Origin: Candidatus Cloacimonadota bacterium
GTDB taxonomy: Bacteria; Cloacimonadota; Cloacimonadia; Cloacimonadales; TCS61
Assembly (NCBI GenBank): GCA_030638385.1
Contig: DAOWES010000261.1
Span: forward strand, 1 to 33,816
Reading direction: 5' to 3'
Length of the DNA: 33,816 bases
In this document: positions 1 through 5,912 of the stretch, piece after piece
Layout: each line of letters begins with the position of its first letter
Position numbering within the stretch: the first letter of the stretch is position 1
Notes under the pieces: model-generated
Databases searched by the model: none
What the model was told of the DNA's origin: nothing
Seen by the model: the letters and a program-made list of their open reading frames with translations, nothing else
Translations under genes and position numbers: made by a program

Positions 1-141
1 ATCCCGTGTTGATTTTATTTGAGAAAAAAGAAGTCTGATTGAGTTTGCTTTTTCCAGAGGGGTCAAGTCTTCCCGGATTAGATTTTCATGAACTAGATCA
101 ACCATTAAAGTATTATCCTTCTTTCTTGTTTTGATGAATGC
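1..141. repeat. Left copy of 141-bp terminal overlap
   Basis: Bases 1-141 are identical to 33676-33816. The repeat lies inside an open reading frame (parB) that becomes continuous when the two copies are merged. This is what a circular contig with a k-mer overlap looks like, so the true genome is 33,675 bp and circular, or circularly permuted. Confidence 0.95.
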
Positions 142-360
142 CGGAATAGTTTTCTTTTTCATCCGCTTGAAAGCTGCAAGTCTTCTGTGTCCGGCAACAA
201 CAACAAACCCGTCAAGATCTTGTAAAACTGTTATCGGGCTGAGTAGGCCTCTTTCTCGGATGCTCTTTGTTAGGATCTTCAATGGTTCGAGTTCAACTTT
301 CTCCCGAGTCTGATAAGGATTACTTTTTATCTTAGAAATCTGTACCTCTTCAACTTTCAT
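1..360 (-). CDS. parB: ParB-family partition/CTPase protein, N-terminal part (continues at 33816)
   Basis: The gene starts at ATG 360, runs down to base 1 and continues across the circular join to its stop at 32863, giving 390 aa in all. Codons 1-120 lie here. The ParB nuclease/CTPase fold is clear. A NPYQTRE box sits at residues 14-20, AGHRRLAA at 56-63 matches the GERRxRA nucleotide-binding box, and ENLIREDLTPLEKA from residue 92 matches the third ParB box. Known ParB proteins bind CTP, clamp DNA and act in segregation or regulation. No ParA ATPase was found in the genome, so a role in regulation or host-assisted partition is possible. The start overlaps the stop of the upstream zinc-ribbon gene as ATGA, which indicates translational coupling. 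Confidence 0.9.
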   Translation of the reverse strand, partial: MKVEEVQISKIKSNPYQTREKVELEPLKILTKSIRERGLLSPITVLQDLDGFVVVAGHRRLAAFKRMKKKTIPAFIKTRKKDNTLMVDLVHENLIREDLTPLEKANSIRLLFSQIKSTRD

Positions 361-662
361 TTTTTCTTGCACTCCGGACACCGATATTTTCTTCTTCTAT
401 CTTGATCCCCACATTTAGCGCAACCCGTAACCTCTCCCTTCTTCCCCACAGTATTATAGATCTTGCCGCATCCTTCTTTCACCTTATCCACCATAATTTT
501 CTCTACGTTTTCAAATTCTTCGAATGGCTTAATGGTCCCACAGATAGGACATTTTATAAGTTGCTTCTTTGCAGTATATCCACATTTATTTTTTGATTTG
601 GGATGGCAATAATAAGCTCCGGCATCACAAAGATAGGCATTACACTTAGGGCATCGACTCAT
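357..662 (-). CDS. Small multi-zinc-ribbon protein
   Basis: This 101-aa protein is very rich in cysteine. Pairs occur at C4/C7, C38/C41, C81/C84 and C95/C98, with single C12, C19, C27 and C65. This is enough for two or three zinc ribbons. The residues between the ribbons are lysine-rich, which suits nucleic-acid binding. It lies between a winged-helix gene and parB, overlapping both as ATGA, so the three genes form one operon. Its exact function is unknown, and a transcription or replication accessory role is only an inference. Confidence 0.8.
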   Translation of the reverse strand: MSRCPKCNAYLCDAGAYYCHPKSKNKCGYTAKKQLIKCPICGTIKPFEEFENVEKIMVDKVKEGCGKIYNTVGKKGEVTGCAKCGDQDRRRKYRCPECKKK

Positions 663-916
663 CTTTGGTCCAACCTGTTAAACAAATTTAGATAATAGAT
701 TCCGATGTTGGTTAGGCTCACAAGATAATCTCTGCCTTTCTTTTCGCTCTTGATCAGGAAAGCATCTTTCAGTTTTTTGTGGGTCTTAGATTTTGTTTGA
801 CGGTCCTTGTTTATACTTGTGAGGCCCATCTGTTTTGCGATCTCGCTGAGTAAGATTTCTTTCTTTCCGATCGCTTGAACAAACGATTTGATGTGTGGGT
901 TTATTATTTTTTCCAT
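659..916 (-). CDS. Small winged-helix-like DNA-binding protein
   Basis: The protein has 85 aa from ATG 916; an in-frame TTG at 937 is less likely. The pattern ILLSEIAKQMGLTS looks like a recognition helix-turn-helix. It is followed by KLKDAFLIKSEKKGRDYLVSL, typical of the third helix and wing of a winged-helix domain. It is the first gene of the operon that leads into the zinc-ribbon protein and parB, so it may autoregulate that operon. No clear TATA box stands at the usual 22-nt distance. The gene follows the structured non-coding stretch directly and may be expressed from a longer transcript. Confidence 0.65.
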   Translation of the reverse strand: MEKIINPHIKSFVQAIGKKEILLSEIAKQMGLTSINKDRQTKSKTHKKLKDAFLIKSEKKGRDYLVSLTNIGIYYLNLFNRLDQR

Positions 917-1202
917 GTTGAGTTTAATGAGGATCAACGTCGTCGCCTTATGATCACTGGTATCACCTCAGTTCGGAGCGTTAAAAGGGAAATGAAGCCC
1001 TTGGTCCTCCTTGCGGATTGGACACTCCTATGCACATCCCCGGATTCGAACCGGTATCTCGAACTAGTTTTCGGTGTAGCGATTTCACTTGATGGAGATT
1101 ATATCCAACCCCACTAGTATCTATGTCCCAATAGTTTTTCCTGTGCAATCAATGAGGGGGAGGTACTCCGGGGAGCCCTATTCAGCCTCGATGATTATGA
1201 TG
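917..1202 (-). ncRNA. Gene-less structured region with tRNA-like T-arm
   Basis: No credible coding frame fills this 286-base gap. Read on the minus strand it is rich in hairpins. The T-arm-like hairpin at 1040-1054 has 4-bp CCGG/CCGG arms around the canonical loop TTCGAAT. TGCACA and TGTGCA (1142-1147 and 1031-1036) can close a roughly 115-nt domain around it. CTAT/ATAG at 1121-1134 encloses a GG-containing loop like a D-arm. ACTAGT occurs at 1063-1068 and 1113-1118 and can pair. Outside the closed domain, 1004-1023 forms a 7-bp stem capped by a GCAA tetraloop. I could not place a normal anticodon loop with U33, so this is tRNA-like and not a called tRNA. No TATA box was found in front of it. 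Confidence 0.5.
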
Positions 1203-1646
1203 TTATTTTCTATGCCACGGATGATAAGTCACCAACTGATGATGTTTATTGCATAGTGGTCGGCAGTTGAGGATCGTGTATGCGCCTCCCTGAGTTGCAG
1301 GGATCAGTCTGTGAATCTCCACATTCTCATCTTCGCAATTAGGTTGGAAGCATTCGTTTCCCCAAACTTCTAAAATTTGCTTTCTTAATTTTGCAGAGCA
1401 TTTCATTGGCCCTTTTTCTATGAATGGAATCTTCAAAACATATCCTTGCTTAACAAACGTATCGAATATTTCCAGGAGATGTTTGCAAGGGACTGCATAA
1501 TATTTTATTCCTGAAACATTTCCAATTTTCTTTCGGCAGTACATCTCGAAGCTCTTGCAAGTGCAATGAAGTTTGATAATCTTCTTTGCCCCATCATCTA
1601 CTTTGATGAAACCTTCATATTTATTCTTTAGCCAGAGAGTTCTCAT
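1203..1646 (-). CDS. HNH endonuclease with N-terminal SWIM-type zinc finger
   Basis: This 147-aa protein combines two metal-binding modules. Residues 28-56 fit the SWIM pattern: C28-x-C30, then C54-x-H56. Residues 88-147 fit an HNH nuclease: C99-x4-C104, H112, N127, then C132-x2-H135. HNH enzymes in tailed viruses cut DNA as homing nucleases or help terminase packaging. SWIM fingers bind DNA or protein partners and could supply specificity. It is the last gene of its operon and its ATG overlaps the stop of the YopX-like gene. The gene ends at the tRNA-like non-coding region. The domain assignment is firmer than the biological role. Confidence 0.75.
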   Translation of the reverse strand: MRTLWLKNKYEGFIKVDDGAKKIIKLHCTCKSFEMYCRKKIGNVSGIKYYAVPCKHLLEIFDTFVKQGYVLKIPFIEKGPMKCSAKLRKQILEVWGNECFQPNCEDENVEIHRLIPATQGGAYTILNCRPLCNKHHQLVTYHPWHRK

Positions 1647-2032
1647 TTGATCAACTCCGGATTTTCATAGATATTGCCGACTACTTCACATTTCGTTACT
1701 CCATCGATATGAAGAATATTTTTTAATCCAGCCTTCCAAATTTTATCTTGCCTCAAATATAACCGCAGGCCATAAGTTTCAACTTCAATAAGTGCAATTT
1801 CTTCTTCCCCTTTCTCTCCGAAGCTGTCTTGCCACCTTCTTATATATTTTATAATATCCCCTTCATAGATTTCTTTTCCATTTTTATCTTTGAGTCCTGT
1901 GAATTGCAAAAATATAAAATTACTTTTTGTCATCAACATCCCAATAGGCATACATTTGCTTTCCATCAACTCCTCCGGAGACATCATCTTTTTATTCCAC
2001 TCCGTCCAAACTCTGAACTTAATTTCTCTCAT
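1643..2032 (-). CDS. YopX-like protein
   Basis: This 129-aa protein shows the YopX-family layout. It begins MREIKFRVWTEWNKKMM. The hallmark GLKDKNGKEIYEGDIIKY lies near residues 46-64, and the end GNIYENPELI is also typical. Family members are common in phages and have no settled function. The start overlaps the end of the upstream small gene by 14 nt, and its stop overlaps the next ATG, so it is in the middle of a tight operon. Confidence 0.85.
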   Translation of the reverse strand: MREIKFRVWTEWNKKMMSPEELMESKCMPIGMLMTKSNFIFLQFTGLKDKNGKEIYEGDIIKYIRRWQDSFGEKGEEEIALIEVETYGLRLYLRQDKIWKAGLKNILHIDGVTKCEVVGNIYENPELIK

Positions 2033-2264
2033 ATTTTTTTGGATGGCAGATCTCTAACTTAGGGCAATCTCTGCAAGACTTTTGTTTCTTGCATTGGTCC
2101 ATGATTTCTCTTTCCTTCGTAACGTCATGAATCTTCCAGGACATTTTATCTCCGCCGCTTAATTTATTTGAATGGACATCTGTATATATCTCTGGAAGCA
2201 TATTTGGAAGTTGATCAAACAAATCTTCAATGTTCTCTGCATCGATTGTGAATCTAATCGTCAT
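2019..2264 (-). CDS. Small protein with C-terminal four-cysteine cluster
   Basis: This 81-aa protein has no family I recognise. The C-terminus carries C58-x5-C64-x2-C67-x5-C73, a likely zinc or iron-sulfur site. The start is supported by a strong Shine-Dalgarno site, GGAGGAAC, about 7 nt before ATG 2264. It overlaps the preceding putative annealing protein by 11 nt and the following YopX-like gene by 14 nt. Confidence 0.7.
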   Translation of the reverse strand: MTIRFTIDAENIEDLFDQLPNMLPEIYTDVHSNKLSGGDKMSWKIHDVTKEREIMDQCKKQKSCRDCPKLEICHPKKYERN

Positions 2265-2796
2265 GTTTAAGTTCCTCCGCCATTGCTACTCCAATATTAA
2301 CAAAGTCTCTCAGTGCCCGGCCTTTTGCTCGAGTGTGGGCCATTTCGACAGGATGCGATTGAGTCATCTTTCCAGTGTTTGCCGGACTTGAAGATCCAAA
2401 ACCATCGAAGACTTGATTCATTTTTGAAGTTAATCGAACCTTGCACCATGCCATTGTCATTTCCGGATTTACGAAAGACTCAGTAATTTCCATTGAGAAG
2501 TTTGGATCCTTTTCGTGGGCCAACGCTAATAATCCTTTGTAGAGCATGTGATCCTTTCCTGAGATTTTTACGATGTCTGATTCGGGTTGGATCTCTGCCT
2601 TCTTAATCAACTTCAACATCTTAACGGCACCATTGACAACTGTGAATGAAATCTCATTTCCTTTCTTAATAACCAATAAGTTATGTCCCTCACAATCATA
2701 CAAATTATAAAAGGTCTGTCCAATTTTGAAACTTAAATTCATCTTTCCGTTGTAGATTGCCGGTTTATCTGCGGCCCATGCAATTATTCCTTTCAT
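2254..2796 (-). CDS. Putative single-strand annealing/recombination protein (Rad52/ERF-like, tentative)
   Basis: This 180-aa protein is predicted to have a strand-rich first two thirds and a helical C-terminus. The segment HTRAKGRALRDFVNIGVA near residues 152-169 resembles the conserved helix of phage annealing proteins, where a TxAxGRAL-type pattern recurs. The preceding WCKVRLTSKMNQVFDGFG looks like the paired strands before that helix. If correct, it would anneal single strands during replication or recombination alongside the RusA resolvase encoded elsewhere. The resemblance is a short pattern only, and an unrelated phage protein remains possible. Confidence 0.45.
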   Translation of the reverse strand: MKGIIAWAADKPAIYNGKMNLSFKIGQTFYNLYDCEGHNLLVIKKGNEISFTVVNGAVKMLKLIKKAEIQPESDIVKISGKDHMLYKGLLALAHEKDPNFSMEITESFVNPEMTMAWCKVRLTSKMNQVFDGFGSSSPANTGKMTQSHPVEMAHTRAKGRALRDFVNIGVAMAEELKHDD

Positions 2797-3002
2797 TGGG
2801 TTTTCTCCAAACTTAAAATTTTATTAAGATCCCATTTCTTAGTTTGGGGATTCATATCAAACACTTGGCCGTTATCGACTTTTCTGAATACTCCGTAGAT
2901 TCCCAAGTATGTGACTCCATCAACCTCAGTCCGTTGGATTGGATCGTTATTGTGTTTGAAGATCTCTTTCCATTCTGCAAGGGTTGGGGCATTTTCACTC
3001 AT
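2793..3002 (-). CDS. Small hypothetical protein
   Basis: This 69-aa acidic protein is not recognised. It is supported by a strong ribosome site, AAGGAGGC, ahead of ATG 3002. It also has 4-base ATGA overlaps with the genes on both sides. It probably belongs functionally to the putative annealing-protein operon. Confidence 0.65.
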   Translation of the reverse strand: MSENAPTLAEWKEIFKHNNDPIQRTEVDGVTYLGIYGVFRKVDNGQVFDMNPQTKKWDLNKILSLEKTQ

Positions 3003-3277
3003 AAGAAAGCCTCCTTGAATTCTTCTTGTCTTTCATCACGAGCTGCAGAAATCTTCTCAGTTGGTTTGAAAAGTCCCAAAGTATTTTGGATGTGTTGTCG
3101 GCTTCGTCTGATTGATTCGAAGCTTGGCATCTCCTTTATTTTTGAATAGTCTACCCAGATTTTGAATCCCATGCTTCTTAAAACTTCGATGATTAATCGA
3201 GTGTCGCAATCTCGAGTCTTTGGATCATTCTCCAGGACGTTCTTCACGATTTGTTTTGTTGTTGTTAGTTTTTCCAT
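2999..3277 (-). CDS. Phage-family small protein of unknown function
   Basis: This 92-aa protein has a layout I know from many phages. An N-terminal helix carries TRDCDTRLIIEVL, and a middle segment SFESIRRSRQHIQNTLGLF resembles the ETIRRARRKIQN box of those families. The function of the family is not established, and the helical basic middle could bind DNA. ATG 3277 follows the stop of the 50-aa gene by one base. Confidence 0.65.
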   Translation of the reverse strand: MEKLTTTKQIVKNVLENDPKTRDCDTRLIIEVLRSMGFKIWVDYSKIKEMPSFESIRRSRQHIQNTLGLFKPTEKISAARDERQEEFKEAFL

Positions 3278-3278
3278 T

Positions 3279-3431
3279 TTAATATGATATCCTTGTACCT
3301 TTAGTTTGACTAACCAGGACCCTTGTTGAAACCATCTTAGTTACGTGGGTGAGGATCTCAATCTTGTGCAGCTTGTTCTTGCAACCCTTCAAAATCTTCA
3401 ATATCTCCCGAGCCCTTTGTTCATCATCCAT
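3279..3431 (-). CDS. Small basic helical protein (50 aa)
   Basis: This ORF is short but lies exactly between neighbours. Its ATG at 3431 overlaps the stop of the 57-aa gene as TGATG, and its TAA ends one base before the next ATG. The product is lysine-rich (REILKILKGCKNKLHKIEIL) and helical. Without it this part of the operon would hold unexplained space. The function is unknown. Confidence 0.55.
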   Translation of the reverse strand: MDDEQRAREILKILKGCKNKLHKIEILTHVTKMVSTRVLVSQTKGTRISY

Positions 3432-3604
3432 CAGATTAACTCCTCCGCATCGTGTCCAATATCTTCAAGAATAACTTCTGCAATGTGTCTATCTCCTTCA
3501 CTAAAAAAATCACCTTGAATTGCATTTTCTATTGCCGACTGGATAATATCAATCTGAAATCCTGAAAGTTTAATTCCATAAACTGAATTCTTTTTGGTTT
3601 CCAT
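3431..3604 (-). CDS. Small acidic hypothetical protein (57 aa)
   Basis: It starts at ATG 3604, overlapping the stop of the membrane-protein gene by one base (TGATG), and ends at TGA 3431-3433, overlapping the next start. The product begins METKKNSVYGIKLSGFQ and ends in the acidic VILEDIGHDAEELI. The position between two overlapping genes supports real translation. No family was recognised. Confidence 0.6.
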   Translation of the reverse strand: METKKNSVYGIKLSGFQIDIIQSAIENAIQGDFFSEGDRHIAEVILEDIGHDAEELI

Positions 3605-3915
3605 CACATGAACCTCGCTTTCAAATTTCTTTTAATTAGTTTGATACTTCGATTTGCATAAGCCCAATCGATTAATTTCCTTCCATAGAATTTCATTGTC
3701 TTGATCAAAACTTTCGGCTCGATTCCGACAAGCGCACAACCTCCAAAGATTGCGAACCAGGATCCTGTTGGTGCAAGAAGTGTGATCACTCCATATCCAA
3801 TCAAAGGATATCCAATCACCTTTCTCATGAATGTTATTGGTTTGTAAGTCTCAACACCCTCGAGGAATTTAATCCTTGAGATCAATTGTTTTCGTGTAAG
3901 CTTTCTTGTTTGCAT
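3604..3915 (-). CDS. Small membrane protein
   Basis: This 103-aa protein has a hydrophobic middle (VIGYPLIGYGVITLLAP, then SWFAIFGGCALVGIEP) that can form one or two membrane helices. Both ends are strongly basic. It is the first gene of an operon and is leaderless: the box TATTTAAATG at 3937-3946 ends 22 nt before ATG 3915. A role in membrane remodelling, exclusion or lysis is conceivable but unproven. Confidence 0.65.
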   Translation of the reverse strand: MQTRKLTRKQLISRIKFLEGVETYKPITFMRKVIGYPLIGYGVITLLAPTGSWFAIFGGCALVGIEPKVLIKTMKFYGRKLIDWAYANRSIKLIKRNLKARFM

Positions 3916-3936
3916 AATTATACTAGAAAAAGATAC

Positions 3937-3946
3937 TATTTAAATG
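3937..3946 (-). promoter_or_regulatory. Class A TATA box for the membrane-protein operon
   Basis: The plus strand reads TATTTAAATG (minus CATTTAAATA), preceded on the minus strand by AAAA. Its edge is 22 nt from ATG 3915, so transcription should begin at or next to the start codon. A small GTGTC/GACAC hairpin at 3956-3972 lies just before it, between the upstream stop and this promoter. Confidence 0.75.
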
Positions 3947-3978
3947 TTTTGGTTGGTGTCTTTTTTAGACACAAACAT

Positions 3979-4140
3979 TTATCTGATCGGAGTTGCTTTC
4001 CCTTCGATGATTAGATCTATTTTGTTATTTGTCCAATCCCTGAAGATCCCTGCCTTTCTTGGGGAGATTCCGGCTTCTCTTAATTCATGATATTTCATCT
4101 TTCTTTCGAATTTTTGTTCAATTGTATTGTGTGGCCTCAT
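3979..4140 (-). CDS. Small basic protein (53 aa)
   Basis: The ATG at 4140 overlaps the stop of the winged-helix gene as ATGA. The product is basic. Its centre, KYHELREAGISPRKAGIFRD, reads like a short helix-turn-helix (helix, AGIS turn, helix). It could be a small DNA-binding partner of the winged-helix protein. No family was recognised. Confidence 0.5.
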   Translation of the reverse strand: MRPHNTIEQKFERKMKYHELREAGISPRKAGIFRDWTNNKIDLIIEGKATPIR

Positions 4141-4571
4141 TTGGATTTTTCATTGATCTCGAAAACCTTAATCCCAAGATCAGTAATTTGATAATATTTA
4201 TGACGGCTGTCTTTGATCTCTTGGCCGTTTTCTAATGTGTCTGGTTCTTTGTAGTATGCAAATAAATTGTTGACTGTTGTTCCAGGGATTATTTTAAGCT
4301 CTCGGATCCATCCATTGTTTTTTGCTCGGGCCATGAATCGACTTACGCAATTGATCCCTTGGATGTTGCATAATTTTTTTAGATCTGAAGGGGAGAAGGC
4401 CCGAATGTTAAGCGCCATGACTTGAAGAATATTGATTTGATTGATTGAAAGTTTGAAATCTTGTTTGATTTTTACGACAGGATTAAGGTTGAGGTCTAGT
4501 TGTTGGGGGGTGGTGTGTATCTCCTCAAGGGTGGTGGTGGTTAGTATTTTTTTATCTGATTTGTTTTGCAT
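4137..4571 (-). CDS. Winged-helix transcriptional regulator-like protein
   Basis: The protein has 144 aa from ATG 4571. A longer GTG start at 4622 is possible, but it adds only a lysine-rich segment and sits inside a predicted RNA stem. Residues from about 55 onward fit a MarR-like winged helix: SINQINILQVMALNIRAF, then SPSDLKKLCNIQGINCVSRF as the recognition region, then a wing and a final KYYQITDLGIKVFEIN. It lies directly after the gene-less promoter-rich region, so it could control the nearby promoters. The N-terminal 45 residues are low-complexity, rich in K, T and L. Confidence 0.65.
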   Translation of the reverse strand: MQNKSDKKILTTTTLEEIHTTPQQLDLNLNPVVKIKQDFKLSINQINILQVMALNIRAFSPSDLKKLCNIQGINCVSRFMARAKNNGWIRELKIIPGTTVNNLFAYYKEPDTLENGQEIKDSRHKYYQITDLGIKVFEINEKSK

Positions 4572-4617
4572 GGTGTGGATTTTTTTGGACTCTTTTTTAT
4601 TTTTCTCTTTTATTTTT

Positions 4618-4795
4618 TGCACTCCTGACTAATAATTCCTTCAGCTCCGTCCTTGAGATGCAGCACCTTAGACTACCAGACTTCGCCTGACTTACAATCG
4701 TAAAGAAAAATTAATAACCACCACCACGCCCTTTTTTTAATTTGAGTTTCCTCGTCGGCGTAATAGATTTTTGTTGTTAACAATTATCCGTTACG
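4618..4795 (-). ncRNA. Candidate structured RNA or long leader, second unit of the gene-less region
   Basis: A class A TATA box at 4817-4826 predicts transcription from about 4795, but no start codon is there. The transcript would contain a GAG-GAAA-CTC hairpin, then a hairpin at 4677-4689 (CAGGC with GTCTG). A long-range stem follows between 4655-4662 and 4618-4624 (TGCATCTC with GAGTGCA, one bulge). The D-arm-like stretch GTCTGGTAGTCTAAGG lies inside it, but no T-arm follows. It may be a free RNA or the 5' leader of the winged-helix gene at 4571. Confidence 0.5.
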
Positions 4796-4816
4796 AAGAA
4801 TCTTAGAGAATTAGAT

Positions 4817-4826
4817 TATTTAAATG
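4817..4826 (-). promoter_or_regulatory. Class A TATA box inside the gene-less region
   Basis: TATTTAAATG is preceded on the minus strand by AAAC, as in the other class A sites. No ORF begins about 22 nt downstream, unlike the coding promoters. This points to a non-coding transcript or a long 5' leader. Confidence 0.65.
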
Positions 4827-4832
4827 TTTCTT

Positions 4833-4895
4833 AAAAAATGGGAAAAGAGGTGTGTAACAGATAATTGACCGAAGTAAAAAATCATCACCTCTTCC
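4833..4895 (-). terminator. Hairpin with T-run, likely terminator
   Basis: On the minus strand GGAAGAGGTG pairs with CACCTCTT and a distal CC, giving about 10 bp with a small bulge (4886-4895 with 4841-4852). The sequence CATTTTTT follows at once. This would end a transcript begun at the TATA box 4992-5001. The arm and loop also contain GTGATGA, a C-box-like sequence. Confidence 0.55.
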
Positions 4896-4970
4896 GGGCT
4901 CTCATGCAAACAAGATTATTTCCGAAGAAATGTGCCCTAAACTTTCAGGAGGTTAAACAACTGATCATCT
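4840..4970 (-). ncRNA. Candidate small structured RNA of about 130 nt
   Basis: A class A promoter at 4992-5001 predicts a start near 4970, and a hairpin plus T6 at 4833-4895 supplies an end. Between them GGGC/GCCC (4934-4937 with 4896-4899) encloses a hairpin of 5 bp with a TTCG loop (ATTTC/GAAAT, 4918-4931). The only ATG near the predicted start opens a 7-codon frame. Promoter, stable hairpins and terminator together suit an independent RNA. GTGATGA resembles a C box but no clean CTGA D box is placed to match it. Confidence 0.55.
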
Positions 4971-4991
4971 GATTATTACTAGAAGACTATG

Positions 4992-5001
4992 TATTTAAAT
5001 G
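4992..5001 (-). promoter_or_regulatory. Class A TATA box for the candidate small RNA
   Basis: The minus strand reads AAACATTTAAATACATAGTC, nearly identical to the sites before the genes at 5389 and 16434. No coding start lies 22 nt downstream. Confidence 0.7.
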
Positions 5002-5017
5002 TTTTCTTTGATCAGAA

Positions 5018-5389
5018 TTATGCTGTAGGTTCTGGAACTGGATCCTTATTCTCTTCTTCCGTAGGAGCTTGCACATTACCTTCAAGTAATTCATAAACAG
5101 GCCCAACAACATGAGTACCATAACAAGCTCCGACCTGTTCTTTGATTAAGGAAATCTCTTCTGCAGTAACTTCAACAATTCCGCCAACATTAATTTTTTT
5201 AGCAAGGTTGAATTTCTTAAATTTATCTCGGCCAGTTTCTTGTGGCGCATTTTGAGGCTTGGGAATATTAGCCATTATAGCATTCACACAGACACCATTC
5301 AAAATGGAATTAACATTTTTCCCGTCGATAGTTTCCTGTATGGGCTTACCTCCCAGATTAAGGATCTCTGAATCAAAATTGATTTTCAT
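5018..5389 (-). CDS. Conserved phage-type protein of unknown function
   Basis: The protein has 123 aa. The opening MKINFDSEILNLGGKPI and the segment EVTAEEISLIKEQVGACYGTHVVGPVYELLEG (about residues 74-105) match a layout seen in many phage small proteins near tail genes. Residues 110-123 are an acidic, proline-rich tail. No biochemical role is known for that family. It is leaderless from its own class A promoter. It therefore belongs to a different transcriptional class from the fibre gene before it. Confidence 0.7.
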   Translation of the reverse strand: MKINFDSEILNLGGKPIQETIDGKNVNSILNGVCVNAIMANIPKPQNAPQETGRDKFKKFNLAKKINVGGIVEVTAEEISLIKEQVGACYGTHVVGPVYELLEGNVQAPTEEENKDPVPEPTA

Positions 5390-5410
5390 AATATTTCTTA
5401 GAGGACTATG

Positions 5411-5420
5411 TATTTAAATG
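5411..5420 (-). promoter_or_regulatory. Class A TATA box overlapping upstream stop codon
   Basis: TATTTAAATG ends 22 nt before ATG 5389. The TAA inside the box is the stop codon of the 74-aa gene, so the box doubles as coding sequence. Confidence 0.8.
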
Positions 5421-5638
5421 TTTTGCCGATCTAAAATATTTTCAATTTGAAATCTTAAATCTTCCAAGACTACAACATCATCAAGAAAGTCTCGGAGCAT
5501 CCATCTTACTGGACAAGCAATATCAAAGGAACAATCTCCTTCTAAATATTCTCCGCAGACCAAATGATATTGACATTCCAATTTTCCTAATGGGAAATTA
5601 TCCGTTACATATGTGGGGGTTGGATTATCTTCTGTCAT
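5414..5638 (-). CDS. Small cysteine-containing hypothetical protein
   Basis: This 74-aa acidic protein carries C22, C28, C36 and C42, the last three within 15 residues, with an aromatic helical end (RWMLRDFLDDVVVLEDL). A small metal-binding fold is possible. It follows the 83-aa gene by 13 nt and its TAA lies within the next TATA box. The function is unknown. Confidence 0.6.
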   Translation of the reverse strand: MTEDNPTPTYVTDNFPLGKLECQYHLVCGEYLEGDCSFDIACPVRWMLRDFLDDVVVLEDLRFQIENILDRQNI

Positions 5639-5651
5639 AGTCTACAATTTA

Positions 5652-5903
5652 TTATGAAACTAATTCGTTATCTGCTTGAATGCTTACAGCCTCTTTTGCC
5701 TGGTTAATTTCAAATCTTCTCACTTGTTTTATCATATATCTTTTTAAAGATTCTTTTGCCCATTGGTTATCTGTAAATTCGTTTTCCATTACTGGCTCTT
5801 CTTCTGTTCCAGTATTAATTTGTGGAATTGGATGAAACCATTTCGTTGCATTAATTACTCTTTGTAATTTCTCGTCGGGTATTGTTAGTGTTATTTTTGC
5901 CAT
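5652..5903 (-). CDS. Small tail-cluster-linked protein
   Basis: This 83-aa protein opens MAKITLTIPDEKLQRVINA and has a helical basic region near residues 48-70. Its layout resembles small proteins encoded after phage tail fibres. The ribosome site AGGAGGATAAA stands directly before the ATG. It is translated from the same message as the fibre, 9 nt downstream. The function is not known; a fibre assembly helper is one option. Confidence 0.6.
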   Translation of the reverse strand: MAKITLTIPDEKLQRVINATKWFHPIPQINTGTEEEPVMENEFTDNQWAKESLKRYMIKQVRRFEINQAKEAVSIQADNELVS

Positions 5904-5912
5904 TTTATCCTC

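Noticed and set aside
1..141. Direct terminal repeat as a packaged viral end
   Set aside because: The repeat lies in the middle of parB and merging the copies gives a continuous gene, so an assembly overlap of a circle is the simpler explanation.
131..313. Plus-strand open frame of 60 aa
   Set aside because: It is antisense to the conserved N-terminal domain of parB and has no promoter or ribosome site.
1031..1054. tRNA 3' end used as an attachment site
   Set aside because: The T-arm is intact, but no integrase is encoded and the stem has an A-G mismatch at the base of the T-stem; a host match would be needed.
875..1117. Plus-strand 80-aa frame across the tRNA-like region
   Set aside because: It begins inside the winged-helix gene, has no promoter, and the product has no natural domain; the region folds as RNA on the minus strand.
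917..1202. Canonical tRNA gene
   Set aside because: No seven-base anticodon loop with U33 could be placed, and the acceptor stem pairs over only five or six bases.
3956..3972. GTGTC/GACAC hairpin as intrinsic terminator
   Set aside because: The stem is only five bases and no T-run follows on the minus strand, so termination is unlikely; it is mentioned only with the neighbouring promoter.
4840..4895. C/D box guide RNA
   Set aside because: A perfect GTGATGA C box is present, but no CTGA D box or D'/C' pair is positioned to form the k-turn.
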